Assembly: GCA_021828245.1 (NCBI GenBank)
Contig: JAKASC010000150.1
Span: 1 to 6,087 of the forward strand
Length of the DNA: 6,087 nt
Direction of reading: 5' to 3'
Origin: Acidobacteriota bacterium
GTDB lineage: Bacteria; Acidobacteriota; Terriglobia; UBA7540
Of this stretch, positions 5,478 to 6,087 are shown piece after piece; position 1 is the first letter of the stretch; each line of letters starts with the position of its first letter. The notes beneath the pieces were generated by a model that did not search any database, had not been told where the DNA came from, and saw only the letters and a program-made list of their open reading frames with translations. A program made the position numbers and the translations under genes.

Positions 5478-6087
5478 ATGCTTCAACTGATTCTACTGCT
5501 GGCGTTGCTGGGCTGGTTGACAGCGGGTGCGTTTCTTTACTGGAATGCGCGCGGCATCAATGTGCTCCGACCGGCAACGTCCTTGCCCATGCCGCAGCCG
5601 GCCCCTCGAGTTTCGATTCTGGTGGCGGCGCGTAACGAGGAAAAAACGCTAGGCGCCACGCTGACTTCGCTGCTCAATTTGGACTATCCAGACTATGAGA
5701 TCATCCTGGTGGACGACGATTCCGGCGACGGAACCCCCGCCATCGCCGATGCCTTCGCTCGCCGACCGGAGGCGCGAGGTCGCCTGCGGGTTATCCACAA
5801 TCACGAATTACCCCCCGGCTGGCGGGGCAAAGTGTATGCCCTCAGTCTGGCGGAAAAGGCCGCCACGGGCGAATGGCTGCTGGCCACCGATGCGGATGTC
5901 ATTGCCCACCCCGCCTTGCTTCGCGTCGCCGTTTCGTTGGCAGCCCAGACGGGCGCCCGATTGGTCTCCATTACCCCACAGTTTGACTACGGTTGTTTGG
6001 CGGAACGTGCGGTGCTTCCGATTTTTTCGTTCTTGCTGGCTCTAGCGTATCCGCTGCGCCTGGTCAATCATCCCAAGTCCCGCTGTG
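5478..6087 (+). CDS. Family 2 glycosyltransferase, HpnB-like, N-terminal part (3' end outside window)
   Basis: The frame is open from ATG 5478 to the window edge, 203 codons plus one base, with no stop. An N-terminal hydrophobic helix (about 2-22) anchors the protein in the membrane. A GT-A domain follows, with PRVSILVAARNEEKTL (43-58), the nucleotide-binding DDDSGDGT (79-86), LPPGWRGKVYAL (111-122) and the metal-binding DAD (138-140, in LLATDADVIAHP). A second hydrophobic segment begins near 179. GT-A family 2 enzymes transfer a sugar from a nucleotide-sugar to a lipid or glycan. The LPPGWRGK motif, the spacing to TDAD and the AERAVLPIFSFLLALAYP...VNHPKS stretch resemble hopene-associated glycosyltransferase HpnB. 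That family is about 380-400 residues, so roughly half is seen. An ordinary polysaccharide or glycolipid transferase is the alternative. It has no evident link to the divergent operon. Confidence 0.85.
   Translation, partial: MLQLILLLALLGWLTAGAFLYWNARGINVLRPATSLPMPQPAPRVSILVAARNEEKTLGATLTSLLNLDYPDYEIILVDDDSGDGTPAIADAFARRPEARGRLRVIHNHELPPGWRGKVYALSLAEKAATGEWLLATDADVIAHPALLRVAVSLAAQTGARLVSITPQFDYGCLAERAVLPIFSFLLALAYPLRLVNHPKSRC

Noticed and set aside
5695..6045. 116-codon plus-strand frame
   Set aside because: It overlaps the glycosyltransferase frame, which carries the real GT-A motifs.

Overview
The window looks like ordinary chromosomal DNA from a GC-rich bacterium (by eye in the high 50s % G+C), most likely of the phylum Acidobacteriota. 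This rests on gene content. The left edge carries the C-terminal part of a very large BNR/VPS10-type 'glycosyl hydrolase' whose tail (PGTYKVEL...GKTYTAPLTVKLDPR) is typical of acidobacterial proteins. A stand-alone MacB/FtsX-type permease and an HpnB-like glycosyltransferase, both common in that phylum, are also present. The assignment is an inference and was not tested against a database.

Layout: (i) 1-863, plus strand, 3' end of the BNR-repeat gene. (ii) 864-967, a short convergent gap that holds a good intrinsic terminator for the minus-strand genes. (iii) 968-5353, four tightly packed minus-strand genes. In order of transcription they are a MarR-type regulator, a CLC chloride channel/transporter with two C-terminal CBS domains, an MBL-fold metallohydrolase and a MacB-like ABC permease without an ATPase partner. 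The MarR stop and the CLC start are 4 bases apart, and the hydrolase and permease overlap by ATGA. Only the 72 bases between CLC and hydrolase are loose, so one operon is likely. (iv) 5354-5477, a divergent promoter region. (v) 5478 to the right edge, plus strand, the N-terminal half of a membrane-anchored family 2 glycosyltransferase that runs off the window.

How the genes may work together: the MarR promoter has a perfect extended -10 element with a short palindrome just upstream of it, as expected for an autoregulated MarR operon. The regulator would then control an anion channel/transporter, a soluble hydrolase and a membrane permease. This suggests an inducible stress, ion or detoxification response; the inducer and the hydrolase substrate cannot be read from the sequence. 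The most interesting points are the likely leaderless MarR transcript, the substituted ion- and proton-pathway residues of the CLC protein, and the unusual MarR-CLC-MBL-permease combination. There is no tRNA, rRNA, CRISPR array, insertion sequence or phage gene, and no gene-free stretch over 300 bases.
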